Source: Xiphydria camelus (lineage: Eukaryota; Arthropoda; Insecta; Hymenoptera; Xiphydriidae). Taken from it: a DNA stretch of 64,000 nucleotides. Below, piece after piece: positions 33,721-45,306 of the stretch. How positions within the stretch are numbered: position 1 is the first letter of the stretch; each line of letters opens with the position of its first letter. Location: NCBI GenBank assembly GCA_963678675.1, contig OY783193.1, positions 12,510,822 through 12,574,821 of the forward strand, written 5' to 3'. The notes beneath the pieces were generated by a model. It ran no database searches. It was not told the origin of the DNA and was given only the letters and a program-made list of their open reading frames with translations. The position numbers and the translations under genes are program-made.

Positions 33721-34730
33721 AGGATCTTTCAACTGATCGGATATTTCACACTGTTTAATCGGTGCTCAAGCGTAGAAATAAAGATATTACAAGGAATTAT
33801 TTTAGATTCAGTTGCACAAATCGTTGCTGTGCGACGGATTGACGGAACAAAAATTAAATCTAATTAATAATAAGGAGCACGTACTACATAAGCATCACAT
33901 ACACTACAGCGCTCTTTAATATGCATACAAAGAAATATCTCCCCTCTGTTGCACTCATCGATCGTAGCGATTAAACGTCACTCGGATCGTTTAATTTACC
34001 GTGAACGTCACGGCTTGATTAGTTCTGCTCCGCGAAAATGAAATCCTGTGCCGAGCCGAATCGAAACGTCGATTTTGAGGGGTGAAACGGAGGAAGGGAG
34101 AAGGAACGAACGAAGTTCAATAACAATGTGAAAATACAGCCGATGAAGTGAAATCACACGTTTGATCTTTCGCGATATCAATCCTCTGCAAGTCTAATCG
34201 TTTCGGCCTTTCACCAGGTTCTTTCAGCATTTTACATTCGCGCTAACGCATTTTCACGCAGTCGACGTATATACGAGAGGGGACGCGGTCGAGCTGAAAC
34301 GACCGGATATACATTTTAAATTCGCATTACTCTCAGCCTCGATGCACGCCGGGATATTGGAAAACGCGACGCTCGCAATCCGCCAGTCGAACGGCGTGTG
34401 GGATTTCCAATACGCGCGGTTTCGCTCGTTCGCCTCTCGCTAGCGGATTCGTATGCGTGCATCCGGGCACAAAGAGGGGACGCGGAGCCGCGCGACCCCG
34501 CCCAAATAAACCGGGAAAAATAGAGACACATCGCGCGTTGCATCGGAATTGCGCTCTCGATTCGGTATCGCCGGATGGGGCGAGAGGGGTGAGGTGACAG
34601 CGGGAGAGTTGCGTGCGTAGACGTATACCTGCGTGTACAGTCTGATTTCTATTTTTTGTGCACCAATTTGGCCTTTTTTGATTTATTACTATAAAAATTA
34701 CGATATCTGGGAGGTCAACTCTTATAGTAT
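33721..34730. other. Spacer, nothing recognised
   Basis: No gene or repeat identified. Confidence 0.4.
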
Positions 34731-34734
34731 TTAT

Positions 34735-35794
34735 ACCGAGAAAAAAAAATTAATTCCAACCAAATTATTTGGATTGAAAGTTAAATTTTGCCAAACAAAC
34801 CATTGCGTTTGCTTGGACTGTATATAGTTGAAATAACTAAACTTTTGTCGTCTCATAAAATTAAATAAAATTTGTAAAAATAAAATAAAAAAGTAAATAA
34901 TAAGTAATAAGTAATAGTAAGTAAGTAAATAGTAAGTAATGATAGTAAGTAATAAGTAAATAATTTATTTAATTGAATAAAATTCATTTTTTCGGTAGAT
35001 GAAAATTTATTCAATTCGACTGCTTTGTTGAGGTGCTACATACGCCTAGTTTGGTCCAAAAAATCGATTTTTCAAAAGTATTTTTATTTAATAATAGAAA
35101 ACAAACACTGCATATTCCAAAAAATTTGAATCAAAGATTCGTAAAATTGACCGAGTTACACGTGTTTATATACCTGACCTAGCGTTTTCAGGTCCGGTCT
35201 ACCTGAAACTTCAAACGCTGTTTTCTCACAACTACTTTTTCAAATGCGGTACCAAATATATTTCAAAGACTACTGAACCGATTTTAATGTAAATTGTCTC
35301 AATCGCTTTGTAAAGATTTTATTTCGTCCCTGACGCTCATAAAAAATTTTTTTAATTAATACTTTTTTCTTGGCAATCACAAAACCAGGACGAAATTACT
35401 TGAAAAATCACACTCGTAATTTAAACTGTTGTAAAATTGTCAATTATAAATATTTTTCAAAACTACCGGTTACAAGGACGAGATTTAACCTTCTAGTTTA
35501 AGAATTTTCGTCATTTGTTGCTTTCAGATGAAATCCGAACGAGAATTTTTTGGCACCGTAAGTCTTTCATAATACACCTTGCCGGATTCAATGGCCAATA
35601 ACTTATAAACAACACAATATTTGTAATAACATTTTATAAATGAGTGTTAAATAAATAAAATATATGACAAAAAAATGATTGAAAATAATACTTTTTTCAG
35701 GCAGTCTAGGTGTATGTAGCACCTTAAAGCAATCCGAGTTGGTTTGTTTCAACAAAAGCTTTTGTCAAACGAACGGTGGAAGTATTGTTTTAGC
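34735..35794. mobile_element. Probable decayed MITE interrupted by the 35031 element
   Basis: TACCGAGAAAAAAAAATTAA and the CCAAACAAACCATTGC text at left, with GGTTTGTTTCAAC and GACAAAAGC-type text on the right, are roughly complementary. The left part includes a TAAG/TAAGTAA microsatellite (34885-34965). Confidence 0.35.
35031..35724. mobile_element. MITE with AGGTGCTACATAC ends
   Basis: AGGTGCTACATACGCCTAG and the right end (reverse complement AGGTGCTACATACACCTAG) differ at one base. Interior order resembles the element at 4789. No coding. Confidence 0.7.
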
Positions 35795-35796
35795 TA

Positions 35797-36010
35797 CACT
35801 GAGAACAAAAATCGTTTGATTCAACTAAATTTTGAGGTTACGGGCGTCCAACTAGATATAGAGTTATTTGAACAAATATTTAATTGAAGCAGCCAAGTAT
35901 CTAGTTATCTGAATAAAATTTTAGTTATACAAACTAAATATGTGTTGAGATAACTGTATATTTAGTTGGCCGCCCGAGAGCTTATGATTTGGAAATTTTC
36001 GTTTTTAGTG
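35797..36010. mobile_element. MITE with CTACACTGA ends
   Basis: CTACACTGAGAACAAAAATC at left, right end complement CTACACTAAAAACGAAAAT. CGGGCGTCCAACTAGATATA versus CGGGCGGCCAACTAAATATA is shared in the arms. Confidence 0.7.
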
Positions 36011-36011
36011 T

Positions 36012-36796
36012 AGAAGAAGGCCGGGCAAAGTGGATATGTTAAGAGAGAAGAGCTACTATGACTACTATATTCATTATTTTATGTAATTCAAAGCGTATAA
36101 TGCTAGATCATAATATATTGTAGAATTGTGAAAGAAATATTAGAGATTTGAAAGATGTTTCGAATTAATAGTTATTGAATGTTTTGTGAAACCTTCCATA
36201 TTCCTAAAATTCTTCAATCGTTTGAATACGACGGCTTTCCAATGATTTATTAATTACAAAAGTCATCATCCAGGGGTTTTAGAGTTGCCGATTTCAAACT
36301 CAAGGTTGAAACTTCGAAACTCAAACGAAAATCCAACATGGTGGATCGGAATTCGCAAAAGCGCATGATTTTCGCAAGAATTCATTTTCTAAGGATTTTT
36401 GAAGTCGTTTATTTCAAATTCAAGTTTTAATTTGCTTAAGTCAAAATGGCGGAGCCAATACGGTAAATAGAAATTAGTAGTTTAGCGGACTTAGCATTTC
36501 AAAAAAAAACCTCAATAACAACCTTGGTGAACATCAGACCACTTCAACGAATTTCAACCCCCCATATCAGCTCCACCATCATAACCACTAACTCCCAATT
36601 TCCTTGACTGGTCTTTCTCTTGTATTTATATACCATCTGAAAATCAAGTCGCGCTAGTCGCTTTGCCCGGATACGACTTTTTTCACGTATCGATGTATTA
36701 TGTGGTAAGTACTAAGGTTACGAGGTAGACACGTTTGATAAAAAATGTGCTTCATTGAACGTACAATGTTCTCATGTATTCTATCTTATAGAATCA
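36012..36796. other. Spacer, possibly a decayed element
   Basis: CCGGGCAAAGTGG near 36018 and CGCTTTGCCCGG near 36659 are inverted; the motif recurs at 37212. Boundaries and target duplication were not found. Confidence 0.3.
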
Positions 36797-36800
36797 GTAG

Positions 36801-37179
36801 TGTTACGTCAGGGACGTGAAAGAAGGGATCGTATCGAGTGAGAATTACACAAGCGAGTTCTATATTTACAAAGCGACACAGTTACAGAAATTATACGTAT
36901 CTAAACGGTGCTAGAGTTCGCGCTAGTTGGGAGGCCGGTACCCGACCTGCCTGAGGACCCGTCAGGTCGACCGTCGCGTCGTAGCGCCTTGGCCGCAACA
37001 AGTAGTGTTTACATAAAAGTTAATAAACTTACTACGACAAAATCTCAACAGACCAACGCGCGTGCAACGATTTTTCTCATTGTATTTCGACAACGTCTCC
37101 GATCTCATCCTCTCTTCATTTCTTTTCCAACTAATCACGAGGTGGTAGATACTCTCGATGCAACAAACAGTGCCACGCA
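36801..37179 (+). mobile_element. Solo LTR, Ty3/Gypsy-like
   Basis: Starts TGTTACGTCAGGGACGTG and ends CCACGCA (TG...CA). GTAG is duplicated at 36797-36800 and 37180-37183. AATAAA at 37021 could serve as the polyadenylation signal. No second LTR, primer-binding site or gag-pol is present, so it is best read as a recombined solo LTR. Superfamily is inferred from the 4-bp duplication and the TGTTACGTC start. Confidence 0.6.
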
Positions 37180-37183
37180 GTAG

Positions 37184-38608
37184 AACCCATGTCAATTAAC
37201 AATACGATCATTCGCTTTGCCCGGACTTCACCTACCTCACGTCACGTCGTTTTTCCTATGACCAAAAATCGGGCAAGCCCCTTGGACGCTTGAACGGCCT
37301 CTGATTATCATGATTGATAATGACGATCAGAGGCTGCCCGACTCACTAACCCCCCCGTAAGTACAGATACGCGCACTCTCGAACGACCCCCACACGAGCG
37401 GGGATTAGACTTCCCGCAGTCGGGGTGGAAACGATAAAAGATAAATGGAACGGCTGTCCGGGCACTCAAATTTTATTACGATCCGATGCCAAACGGTCGC
37501 GTGATTAATCGATCGTACGAACTTGCAAAAGCTCAGTGGACCAGAGCCGAATGTGAATCGACACGGTGTGTGTGACGTAAGAAAAATCCATTTACGCGCA
37601 CGCGGCGCTCCGAACGACGATCCCACTTGTGGCGGCGGGGACTCTGCTCCCGTCGTTCGACAAAGCTGGATGATGTGCTCGTATATTACTCTGCGGCTTT
37701 TCGACGAGGGCGTCGTGCTCTGTATCTTCCGATCTACCGCGTTTTCCGCCAAATCCACATGCGAGTCATGCAAAGTAAACCGCTTCATTCCCGAATGGAG
37801 AATTTCGAATTGTCAGAGGCAAACCGGATTTGATAAAATCTCGCGAATTGTGCGCGTTGAGAAGGAATCGGCTTCTCATACGAAACTCTCGAGCCGTCCC
37901 TCCGCGCTGCACGGGTACACGTCTCAAAGAATTCGCAAACACAAGCCGCTGTGCCGCCTCCTCGCCATCCAGAGTCTTCTCCTTTCAAGCGCGCAGGACT
38001 TTGACTCGCCCTAGGCTTCCGGGCTTTCGAGCTCGCCCGCGATGCCTTCCGATCTCCAGATACGACATCGCGGTGGGGGGAAGGTGGGGAGAGAAGAAAG
38101 TGGGAGGGATGGAAAAAGCGAAGGTATTGGAGCACAAAGGGAACACACGCGTGCGAATCAAAGGAAAAAGAGAGCAGAGGTGTGTGCCTTTGTGCGGGTA
38201 GAATGCGAGAGGAATGTTGGTGGAAAGAAGAATCGGGGGTATCGATTTCCTCCCCCTTTCCCTTCGTTTTCCGCCCACTCACTCGTCGACTGGTGTCGAG
38301 ACTTATCGTTTTCCTTTGTTTTCCCGATAAAGAGTATCCCCTTTGAACCACTGATACGCTACAAGCATTCGCACTGAATTCAACTCACGCGCCGTGTCGG
38401 CGCACGCGCGTTCCCTCGGGATGTAACGGCAGTTCCGGCGCTGTGCCGCCGACGATTTGCCACCGCAGACGGATCGTCGAGTATTAATGCTGACGTGACC
38501 TTTGACATTGACACATGCAGGACACTGGCGTGCGTAGACGCGCGTGCGCGTAAATTGGAGATGTGTGGTATGGACACTGGTGACGTTACATATAGGAAGC
38601 GCGTTGGT
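37184..38608. other. Spacer, nothing recognised
   Basis: GCCTCTGATTATCATG / GATCAGAGGCT forms a small hairpin near 37309-37344. Long frames on both strands (37523-38351) oppose each other and look like chance frames in GC-rich DNA. Confidence 0.4.
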
Positions 38609-38770
38609 ACACTCAACAAAATTTTGGCCACAACTAGAAAATTATAGTAATTGCAGTGATAATTTTCTTCGCAATAGCAAGAATTCTTGCTACGCTAGCA
38701 ATATTTTTCTAGTTGTGTCTGAGGCAGCCAGAAATATAGCTGGATTAGCTAAATACTTTTTTCAGTGTAC
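38609..38770. mobile_element. Short MITE
   Basis: TACACTCAACAAAATTTTGG at left and CTAAATACTTTTTTCAGTGT at right are roughly inverted. AATTCTTGCTACGC and GCAATA motifs mirror internally. Confidence 0.5.
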
Positions 38771-38821
38771 TCTCGCTTTTCGAAAATGGGAGGAACTCGT
38801 TCCATCCGACGAAGTCGCGAT

Positions 38822-39083
38822 ATATCGTCGCTCGCAAATAAGAAAATCGTATCTCAATTTTTGGCCAAAATGAGTTGATATCACTTTTCGATATAAGAAA
38901 TTGTCCTCTGAATTAAAACCATGATTTCTAAATTATTTTTGCAAATATGTGGATTTTTTAAAAAAGTAGTTTAATCGTATCTAATTAATATGGAAATTTG
39001 ATAAAACCTACACGACTTTAAACCTACTTTCTGAGAAACTGTCATTATTGAGATACGATGTTCTTATTTGCGAGCGTCGATAT
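38822..39083. mobile_element. MITE with 38-bp inverted ends
   Basis: ATATCGTCGCTCGCAAATAA and the right end complement ATATCGACGCTCGCAAATAA. Homology continues into GAA-ATCGTATCTCAAT. Confidence 0.75.
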
Positions 39084-39118
39084 TATGCCGATACAATAGA
39101 GGGACAGGGATTTCACCT

Positions 39119-39171
39119 CGCGAGGAAACATAGGTACCCCCCCCCCCCCCTGTATGGTATGTTTCCTCGCG
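39119..39171. repeat. Perfect hairpin with a C14 tract in the loop
   Basis: CGCGAGGAAACATA (39119-39132) and TATGTTTCCTCGCG (39158-39171) are perfect complements. The C run occupies 39137-39150. Confidence 0.8.
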
Positions 39172-39369
39172 TTACAAGAACACGAGTCTTCGCTGGAAGC
39201 ATGATAAAAAGGGAAGATATGTAACTGTCCTTTGTGCGGGAACGTATAGAAATTCTACTTGAAATGTGTGTGTGTTAAACGTTATTTCTTGGATAAGTTA
39301 ACGCGAGTGAATAAATGTGTAAGCCTCTCCGAGTCGAGCAGGAGTACACGCTTTCTTTACATTATTTAA

Positions 39370-39622
39370 CCCTTTCAGGGCAAACTTTTTGAAAACGGAA
39401 AAAGTATAGGTATACCTACTAAACTTCAGATTTGATTTTGTTACATTTCAAATTTTGAAAATTTAAGTTGCTCGTATTTTTTTCTTAATCGAAAAAGAAG
39501 TTACAAAGTGGTATCTACCACTGTATATCCCCCAGGGTAGTATAATTGTAATACCATAACGCAGCATCAACAGGATATTTTGAAAGTGTGGTTTTACGGT
39601 GATACCACAAAGCGCGAAAGGG
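39370..39622. mobile_element. TTAA-flanked (piggyBac-like) MITE
   Basis: CCCTTTCAGGGC at left and GCGCGAAAGGG at right, between TTAA at 39366-39369 and 39623-39626. Only about 7-8 bp of ends match exactly. Confidence 0.5.
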
Positions 39623-39626
39623 TTAA

Positions 39627-40750
39627 TTACACATGCTAGGAGAGTCGCTATCGAACACGAGCTCTTTAAAAAGTACATCCCACCTATATTTCGTGCGGAT
39701 CATCCGTCATCAGCCGCCTCGCGTAAGTACATAACGGTGCGTAAGGTGCGTGCCCCGCGTGCGGTGCTGATGCGTCGAAGAGACAGCGGGACGATAAGAG
39801 GGGAAAAAAAGGAAGGAACGCTTATGATCGATGCATTCTTGCCGGATGATCGAAAACCGTGTAACGATCGTCGCCTGTTTTAAACGAACACGCGTAGTAG
39901 CGCGCAACTATTCGCGCCCATACGAGCCAATTGCCATCGCGCGCGCGCGCGTTTAATGAGCGACGAATGATTTATGGGCCGTATATTGTATAACTGATTG
40001 GAAAACGATCGACCGTTACTCGCCACCATTTATTATCCACGAAATTTTACGAGCTCACCTCTTTGGCGTCAAATAAAAATGCGTTTTCATCGAGTCAAGA
40101 TTCCACCGGAAGGCGTATATTTTCATCCGATCGATTTTCCACGGGATTCGCAGATCAAATGATTTCACCGAATGTGGAGCGCTCGAACGAGCCCCAGGAG
40201 ATCGCGGTTCATTACAGCACAGCGGCCAGAGTCCGACTCGAGTTATAGGCCAGTTAACCAAAGCCAGTTAACCCCGCTTTATCCTAAAACTAAAACAGAG
40301 CGGCAGTCCGTATTTACGTCACCGTTTCCTCAGTCTATCGATACGGTTGGAGAGAAAGAGAATTGACGAAGAAAAGAGCGAAATCGAATATCGTCGGCCA
40401 GCGAATCAAAACGTCCGCGCCGAGCTGTGTGTTGCGATTTCAATTACTTCTGACAGCTGGAAATGTGGAAAAATAGCGCGAGGCGTTAATGGGCTCGAAG
40501 ATTAAGCCGGTGCGACGAGAGCGTCGAGATGAGCTCTCTTCGTCTCTCTCGGGGACGCGATAAGAGGCGAGTAACTACGGAGCGAAGTGAGCGCGAAGGG
40601 GAGAGCGCCGGAGCGACGAAGAGGGAGAGACGAAAGTAGTTCTAATTCGGAGTGAAAATACTTATTCGAAAGAGCGCACACACTCTTATCGCGCAAAGTA
40701 AACGCGACCCACGTTTCTCCGGCGACTAAACGAAGCTATCGCTGCGAGTA
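39627..40750. other. Spacer, nothing recognised
   Basis: No gene or repeat identified. Confidence 0.4.
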
Positions 40751-40752
40751 TA

Positions 40753-41323
40753 CAGGGTGTTCGGAAAAAACACCGACACAGAAATAGGGGTGATAGGTTA
40801 CGTCATTACAAGTATTTTGATATAAGGGACCTATACCCGCAAGCGCGCCCCCTTCTGGAGATATCAACTTTTCAAGTTTATAACGACCGAGGTTGATCAA
40901 AGTAGAATAATAAGAAACGTATCAAGATGGTAACGAATATTTAATTTTACGAGATACAAAAACAATGTACTACAGCAAATGCTCAAAATGACGGCCACCC
41001 ATGTCCATGCAACATCGGAAACGATTCTGGATAGATGTGCCACTGCGCAAACTGCTTGCGGAAAGGATAACCGCTTGCCTCAAGTCCTTGTACTTTTCGA
41101 AGATGATGCGGATACAAGGAGTTTTCATTTGTTTTTCAATTGTACAGGTAGACAAAAAACTCAATATTATTCTACTTTGATCAACCTCGGTCGTTATAAA
41201 CTTGAAAAGTTGATATCTCCAGAAGGGGGCGCTTGCGGGTATAGGTCCCCTTACATCAAAATACTTGTAATGACGTAACCTATCACCCCTATTTCTGTGT
41301 CGGTGATTTTTCCGAACACCCTG
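40753..41323. mobile_element. DNA transposon relic with about 165-bp inverted ends
   Basis: CAGGGTGTTCGGAAAAAACA at left is mirrored at right with very few differences, through ACCTATACCCGCAAGCGC and to TGATCAAAGTAGAATAAT. TA flanks (40751-40752, 41324-41325). Only about 240 bp lies between the arms. Confidence 0.8.
40970..41164 (-). pseudogene. Transposase C-terminal fragment (GxHFEHLL type)
   Basis: The minus frame ends IQNRFRCCMDMGGRHFEHLL and a stop. Ending in (G)GHFEHLL after a cysteine-containing helix is a pattern I associate with insect DNA-transposon proteins of the IS630/DUF4817 kind; this is from memory and not checked. The frame lies between the long inverted repeats, and its first residues already belong to the right arm, so almost the whole enzyme is missing, including any catalytic residues. 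Non-functional remnant. It suggests the long-inverted-repeat element descends from an autonomous transposon. Confidence 0.45.
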
Positions 41324-41325
41324 TA

Positions 41326-41465
41326 TAGGTACCTATTTGTACGGCCAAGTGTCGCGGAGACTCGCGCAGAGGAGATATCCTATAAATATCGAACAATCGG
41401 ATGCACGGTTAATGACCTTGTCGTTGGGAAGCCAGAACGCGTAAACACCGCGACTCTACACAGGG
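41326..41465. other. Short spacer
   Basis: Nothing recognised. Confidence 0.4.
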
Positions 41466-41708
41466 AGAAAAAATAACCTATCTAAAGTTGGCACCACCAC
41501 ATAGCCGAACAACAAAATGAACTATATAGGATTTAAGGGCTATTCAAGATTCGACTAACGTACTTAAGTTACTTGAATCAAATAATTTGTTTGTAACGAT
41601 TTGAAATTGTCTGACGAAAACAAGCTGCAGTCAAGTCTAGCACAAGTCATCAGTTCGATTAACTAGGTAGATCTGCGTTTCCCGCCCGTAACCGCTTTTT
41701 TCACAGTG
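41466..41708. mobile_element. Possible MITE
   Basis: CACAGGGAGAAAAAATAACC at left and CGCTTTTTTCACAGTG at right have the CACNGNGAAAA style of other MITEs here. Internal arms are weak. Confidence 0.35.
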
Positions 41709-41817
41709 TTCGTTCACTCGGAATTCAATCGAAGAAAAAAAAAAGCAATAGTCGCTGTCCGACTAACGCTGATTGAATTTAGCACCGAAAGCGATAATGA
41801 ATACAATAACAACGGAG

Positions 41818-42088
41818 GTTGCTCGCGTCCCAACAGCGATCATCGCTATCGATACTGTCGAGACAGCGATCATTACTGTCCAAAAAGTGACTATCGCTAT
41901 TTTTTTTCTTCGTACAGATGATTTTTGCGCGTTGAAACAAAGTATTCCGACGCTTGCTTACACGGAAAAAATTAGCGATGGTCGTTATTTGGACAGTAAT
42001 TATCGCTGTCTCGAGAGAGCAATGATAGAATTCTTATATGAAATCGAGCATCGATAGCGATGATCGCTGTTGGGACGCGAGTAAGTCG
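41818..42088. repeat. Foldback repeat, about 80-bp arms
   Basis: TTGCTCGCGTCCCAACAGCG, ATCATCGCTATCGAT, GACAGCGATCATTACTGTCC on the left are mirrored by GGACAGTAATTATCGCTGTC and AGCGATGATCGCTGTTGGGA on the right. A third CTCGCGTCCC lies at 42128, next to a C17 run (42148-42164). Confidence 0.75.
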
Positions 42089-42164
42089 TGTTCGCACAGT
42101 AACCATCATTATGCCAACACGATTTGCTCGCGTCCCTATAGGAACTGCCCCCCCCCCCCCCCCC

Positions 42165-43050
42165 ATTTATTATCACTTTCATACGTAAATTGTACAGCAA
42201 TTTTAGATAACAGTAGCTCATCAGATGCATCAATGTTGTGCGCTCAATGACTCGTCACTAAGCAAGCATATTTACGTCGTTAAATAATTTGAAACTACCT
42301 ATATAATATAAATAAAATGCTAAATATTTATTCAATGAATACAGCGATTAATTTCAATCACATTATAATGTAAATTTAACAATTCTTTAATGAACAATTA
42401 TTCTTATAAACTCATGCGGCAAAATAAACGTTGACTTTAGAGCAATCAATTATTACAGTTTGTACGAACGTCGTGACGATCGTACAAGTTGATATGGGCA
42501 GTGTTACAAACGCGGCTAACAAGTTGCACTCTCATGTATTTCTGTACGAGACAAGACGCACGGACAGGCCATTCATTCCTATCGGCCCTTTCGCTCCCCG
42601 TCGGCTCAGCCGCTTTTGAATTATCAAACGATATGGATCCTCGGAGTCCCGTAGAAAAGCTTTCAGGACGGGCGCGCGGGATTCGTTCCCCGCGTTCAAC
42701 CGCGAGCCTACACACTCATACACACATATCGACGCGGCCGGGGAAGGTCGCTCTCCCTCGTCGCGAATCAGGACTCGAGTCCTGCGCGGCAGGTGTGACG
42801 GTGAAAACGGGTTCCGGGAACGGGAGAGGCATACGGCACCCGCCGGCTGATCTCGTGATGTCGGCCGCAGGTTTAGACCTCACGACGCACCTTGCGGTGC
42901 AGCGGCGCGCCGACGGAGAGGATATTGTTTACAAAAACTAAAGTGGTTCAAGCGGTGGGAAAAAAAGACGACTGACGGGGAGGGCGCGGGGAGAGAGAAA
43001 CGGAGGGAGTCGTCCAACTCTACTTCCCGAACACGGAAATGCTCTTCGGA
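42165..43050. other. Spacer, nothing recognised
   Basis: A 150-codon frame (42489-42941 plus) shows no domain. Confidence 0.4.
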
Positions 43051-43052
43051 GC

Positions 43053-43762
43053 GAGCCGTCGGGTCGATGCTTTTTCACCGCGCCGGTCGCGAGCCGTCGG
43101 ATCGACGCTTCTTCTGCGCGCCGGTCGCGAGCCGTTGGATCGACGCTTTTTCTCCGAGTCGGTCGCGAGATGAAATTTCATGCGGGAGATCGTTAGCTTC
43201 AAAGACACGAGAGTTCGATGAAAGGGAGAAATAATTAATCGCGATTGTTAGAAAAGAAAAGTACGCGTACCTAGATCGGAAAAATTAACCGATCGCGGCA
43301 GCCTCAGACGCTTTTTCTCCGAGTCGGTCGCGAGATGAAATTTCATGCGGGAGATCGTTAGCTTCAAAGACACGAGAGTTCGATGAAAGGGGGAAATAAT
43401 TAATCGCGATTGTTAGAAAAGAAAAATACGCGTAGGCCAGGAAAAATTAACAGATTCCGCTGCAGCCTCGGATACAGATATCCACGGCAAAGGAAGAATA
43501 CCAATATTCCGGTGTTACGTCCGGCAATAAATGCTTTTCTTCGAGTCGCTCGCAAGATGAAATGTCACGGGGATGATCGTTAACTCGAAAGACACGAGAA
43601 TTCGACAAAAGGATAGGAATAATATTAATGGCGATTATATTCGAAAAGTACGCCTAGATCAACAAAATTAACCCATTTCGCTGCAGAGCCTCGCATACAG
43701 ATACTCACGGCAAAGGACGAATAGCAACACCCCGGTGTTACGTCCAGCAATAAATACTTCGG
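43053..43762. repeat. Compound tandem repeat (38 bp, then 165 bp, then about 220 bp units)
   Basis: GAGCCGTCGGGTCGATGC-type units begin at 43053, 43091 and 43129 (38 bp). The longer unit GACGCTTTTTCTCCGAGTCG begins at 43142 and 43307 with about 120 bp almost identical. Longer diverged units start near 43529 and 43750 and share TCGCTGCAG, GATACAGATA, CACGGCAAAGGA and CCGGTGTTACGTCC. Confidence 0.8.
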
Positions 43763-44515
43763 TAATCCGCCCCTCGCCCGCGCCTTATTCGACGAATGGG
43801 AATCGGAGAGAAGGTGGAGAGGTTGGAATTACCGATTGGATAGCTCGAACGCGGTGTTTCTTTTTTCCTCTTTATTTCAGCCCAAATTCTCCTTTTTCTA
43901 TCCTCCGAGAACAGCGCGATTCCGGCAGTCGGTTCGGCCCGCAGCCTGATTTATGAAGAGATCGATTCAGGCGTCTCGAGGCGGCCACGTAAACTATACA
44001 CATGCGCGCGGGCGGCGGACGACGGACTCGAAGGTGGAGTTGTAACACGAACTAACGAGCATCCGAGTACGTTCGCGCGTACTTACCCGCCTACGCGGAG
44101 GAGCAAGCAGCACAGTCACGGCGCGATTTTGTCAGGCGAACCGTATCGACGCGGAAGGGCGGGGTGACACCTCCGTCGCGTTCCGTACACCTACATAATT
44201 ATGTATGTATGCAAGCACCTTGCGCGCACGATAGGTACGCGTAGTTTCGCTTGATATAAAAAGGCAGGAAAGCGACACGAGCTCTACTCGCGCCGCGCCG
44301 GTGCACGTGCAACGACGCGTAGCTAAGCGTGTCGGGTAATTAGTCGGCGTTATCGCAATTAACTTTGATCGATAGGCTGTGTTGATCGGCCCACGACGCG
44401 CGGGAATCGGTCAACTCGAACGCTTATCCTCCGCTCCGCAGGCGTGTGTCGTGCAAATGTGTACAACGTTCGTTTATGCGTGCACTGCGTTCGTATAATC
44501 GACACGGATTATTAA
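43763..44515. other. GC-rich spacer
   Basis: Nothing recognised. ACAGGGTGTCCGGTGAAATT at 44516 resembles the end of the 40.75-kb element but has no partner. Confidence 0.4.
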
Positions 44516-44654
44516 CAGGGTGTCCGGTGAAATTTGAAAGTACCATTTTTTCTGACCATTTCAGGTTGTCCGGTTCGAAATACCTAACTCGTTCTTTTTT
44601 TGTTGAATTTTATACGCACGTAGATGCGGTACAACATCAGACGTGATAAATACG

Positions 44655-44786
44655 CCCTCAAATGATTTTATGAGAAAATAACAAAAATTATTTCGTACAT
44701 AAAACCACTATCTTGTGTTTCCTTTCAGATGTTGACCCGATAACGACGATTTTCAGAATCACCCCGAAAAAATACGTGGTCTCACT
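44655..44786. repeat. Dispersed satellite fragment
   Basis: ATTATTTCGTACATAAAACC, TTTCCTTTCAGATGTTGACC, CGATTTTCAGAATCA-CC and CGAAAAAATACGTG match the satellite order. It is cut by the next element. Confidence 0.6.
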
Positions 44787-44790
44787 TTAA

Positions 44791-45302
44791 GGTTTCTCGA
44801 GCGTTATACTAAAAATAGTGAGAAATGCTTTAAAATGATTGCATTCGGTAGATTGAAGTAAAAAAAAATTCAGTTAAATTTTTCAAGTCTTTTAAGAAGC
44901 TCGTTTCAAAGATTTTTGAACAACAAAATAACATGTGTTCTTATGGGTTATTACTGACAAACCGCCATATCGCTGAGAAAAAAGTGAAAAAATTGTGAAA
45001 TTTTTTGAACAGCAAGCTTAATGAACTAAAATCATCTGTACCAATTTTCACGTTCATTAAGAAGCCTGTTATTTTTGTATTAATTGTTGTCTATAAATGT
45101 AATCTTTGATAAGTCAATGTGGCAACGTTGCACGACGTCACAACATGACCAGATGTTTTGGGCTCCATTTTTGAACTCACAGATACACACAAATACTACT
45201 GTATGTCAAACGTTGTTGCCACAGAACATACTTTAGAGTGTTACTGTACTTCAGTAGACTAACTTTTAGCAGGGAAAAAGCCCCTGTACCGCTCGAGAAA
45301 CC
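44791..45302. mobile_element. TTAA-flanked MITE
   Basis: GGTTTCTCGAGCG at left and CGCTCGAGAAACC at right are perfectly inverted. TTAA lies at 44787-44790 and 45303-45306. Confidence 0.7.
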
Positions 45303-45306
45303 TTAA

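Noticed and set aside
37405..38377. Long frames on both strands near 38 kb
   Set aside because: Mutually opposed with low-complexity products and no splice or domain support.
44516..44540. Second copy of the CAGGGTGT long-inverted-repeat element
   Set aside because: Only one short end-like match and no partner end.
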